Positions 5,665 to 5,937 of a stretch of 5,937 nucleotides of DNA are shown one piece after another; the stretch's first letter is position 1, and every line of letters starts with the position of its first letter. The stretch is taken from assembly GCA_023430945.1 (NCBI GenBank), contig JAEYYE010000163.1:1-5937 (forward strand). Reading direction: 5' to 3'. The notes under the pieces were generated by a model that did no database searches, had not been told where the DNA came from, and was given only the letters and a program-made list of their open reading frames with translations. The DNA comes from Bacteroidota bacterium. Its GTDB lineage: Bacteria > Bacteroidota > Bacteroidia > Flavobacteriales_F > PHOS-HE28. The position numbers were made by a program, and so were the translations under genes.

Positions 5665-5937
5665 CCTCAACACCGATCCCAACATCCGTATTCTTCTGGT
5701 GGACGATGAACCCGATCTACTGGGGATCGTGGAACTCGTGCTCGTGAAGAAAGGTTTCAAGGTCACCGCCTTGCAGGATCCACCATCGGTGGATGAACTG
5801 GTGCGCATCGATCCCGACGTTGTTTTCCTCGACCTGCTCCTGAAAGGCCAGCATGGTGTGGACATCTGCCAGCGGATCAAGGCCGATCCCCGATCGAGCC
5901 ATGTGCCGGTGGTGATCGTTTCAGCTCATACCGCTGC
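5657..5937 (+). CDS. Response regulator, receiver domain (3' end outside window)
   Basis: The gene starts at ATG 5657, eight bases before the end of the kinase gene, so translational coupling is likely. 93 complete codons are visible before the window ends. Residues 10-93 form a receiver domain: strand IRILLVDDE (10-18) with the metal-binding pair Asp16-Asp17, phosphoacceptor Asp59 in VVFLDLLLKG (55-64), and the switch Ser89 in VPVVIVSAH (83-91). The conserved Lys of strand 5 and any output domain lie beyond the window. It therefore cannot be said whether this is a DNA-binding regulator, an enzyme-linked one or a stand-alone receiver. The partner is most likely the histidine kinase directly upstream. 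KADPRSSHVPVV (75-86) is typical of PleD/CheY-like receivers. Confidence 0.93.
   Translation, partial: MGSLNTDPNIRILLVDDEPDLLGIVELVLVKKGFKVTALQDPPSVDELVRIDPDVVFLDLLLKGQHGVDICQRIKADPRSSHVPVVIVSAHTA

Overview
The window most likely comes from a moderately GC-rich member of the Bacteroidota, possibly a Flavobacteriales-like lineage. The basis is a TonB-dependent receptor with an N-terminal carboxypeptidase-regulatory-like domain, a YwqK/MORN-type lipoprotein, generally poor Shine-Dalgarno sites, and TAnnTTTG-like boxes just upstream of start codons. This assignment is inference; there is no rRNA or marker gene here to confirm it.

Layout from left to right. (1) 2-454 (+) is the C-terminal part of a class I SAM-dependent methyltransferase cut by the window edge. 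(2) Nine bases later it meets, tail to tail, a leftward cluster of three genes: a small receiver-like protein (3766-3485), a large TonB-dependent outer-membrane receptor (3415-893) and a MORN-repeat lipoprotein (853-464). The gaps are 69 and 39 bp, so they may be co-transcribed. (3) Divergent from that cluster is mazG (3834-4622, +), a two-domain nucleoside triphosphate pyrophosphohydrolase of house-cleaning metabolism. (4) A ~214 bp non-coding stretch (4623-4836) carries a candidate Bacteroidota-type promoter. (5) It leads into a two-component pair: a soluble histidine kinase with no recognisable sensor domain (4837-5664) and a response regulator (5657 to the window end) whose start overlaps the kinase stop by 8 bp.

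The kinase and regulator almost certainly work together in phosphotransfer. The receptor and lipoprotein would act at the outer membrane, the receptor in uptake energised by TonB and the lipoprotein in an unknown role. The methyltransferase and MazG look like independent neighbours.

Most genes are ordinary families. The strongest unexplained signal is at sequence level: the tetramer GATC, especially as GATCGG/CCGATC, occurs about five times more often than chance throughout the window. It is particularly dense in the short gaps between genes. I saw no RNA genes, mobile elements, CRISPR arrays or convincing intrinsic terminators.
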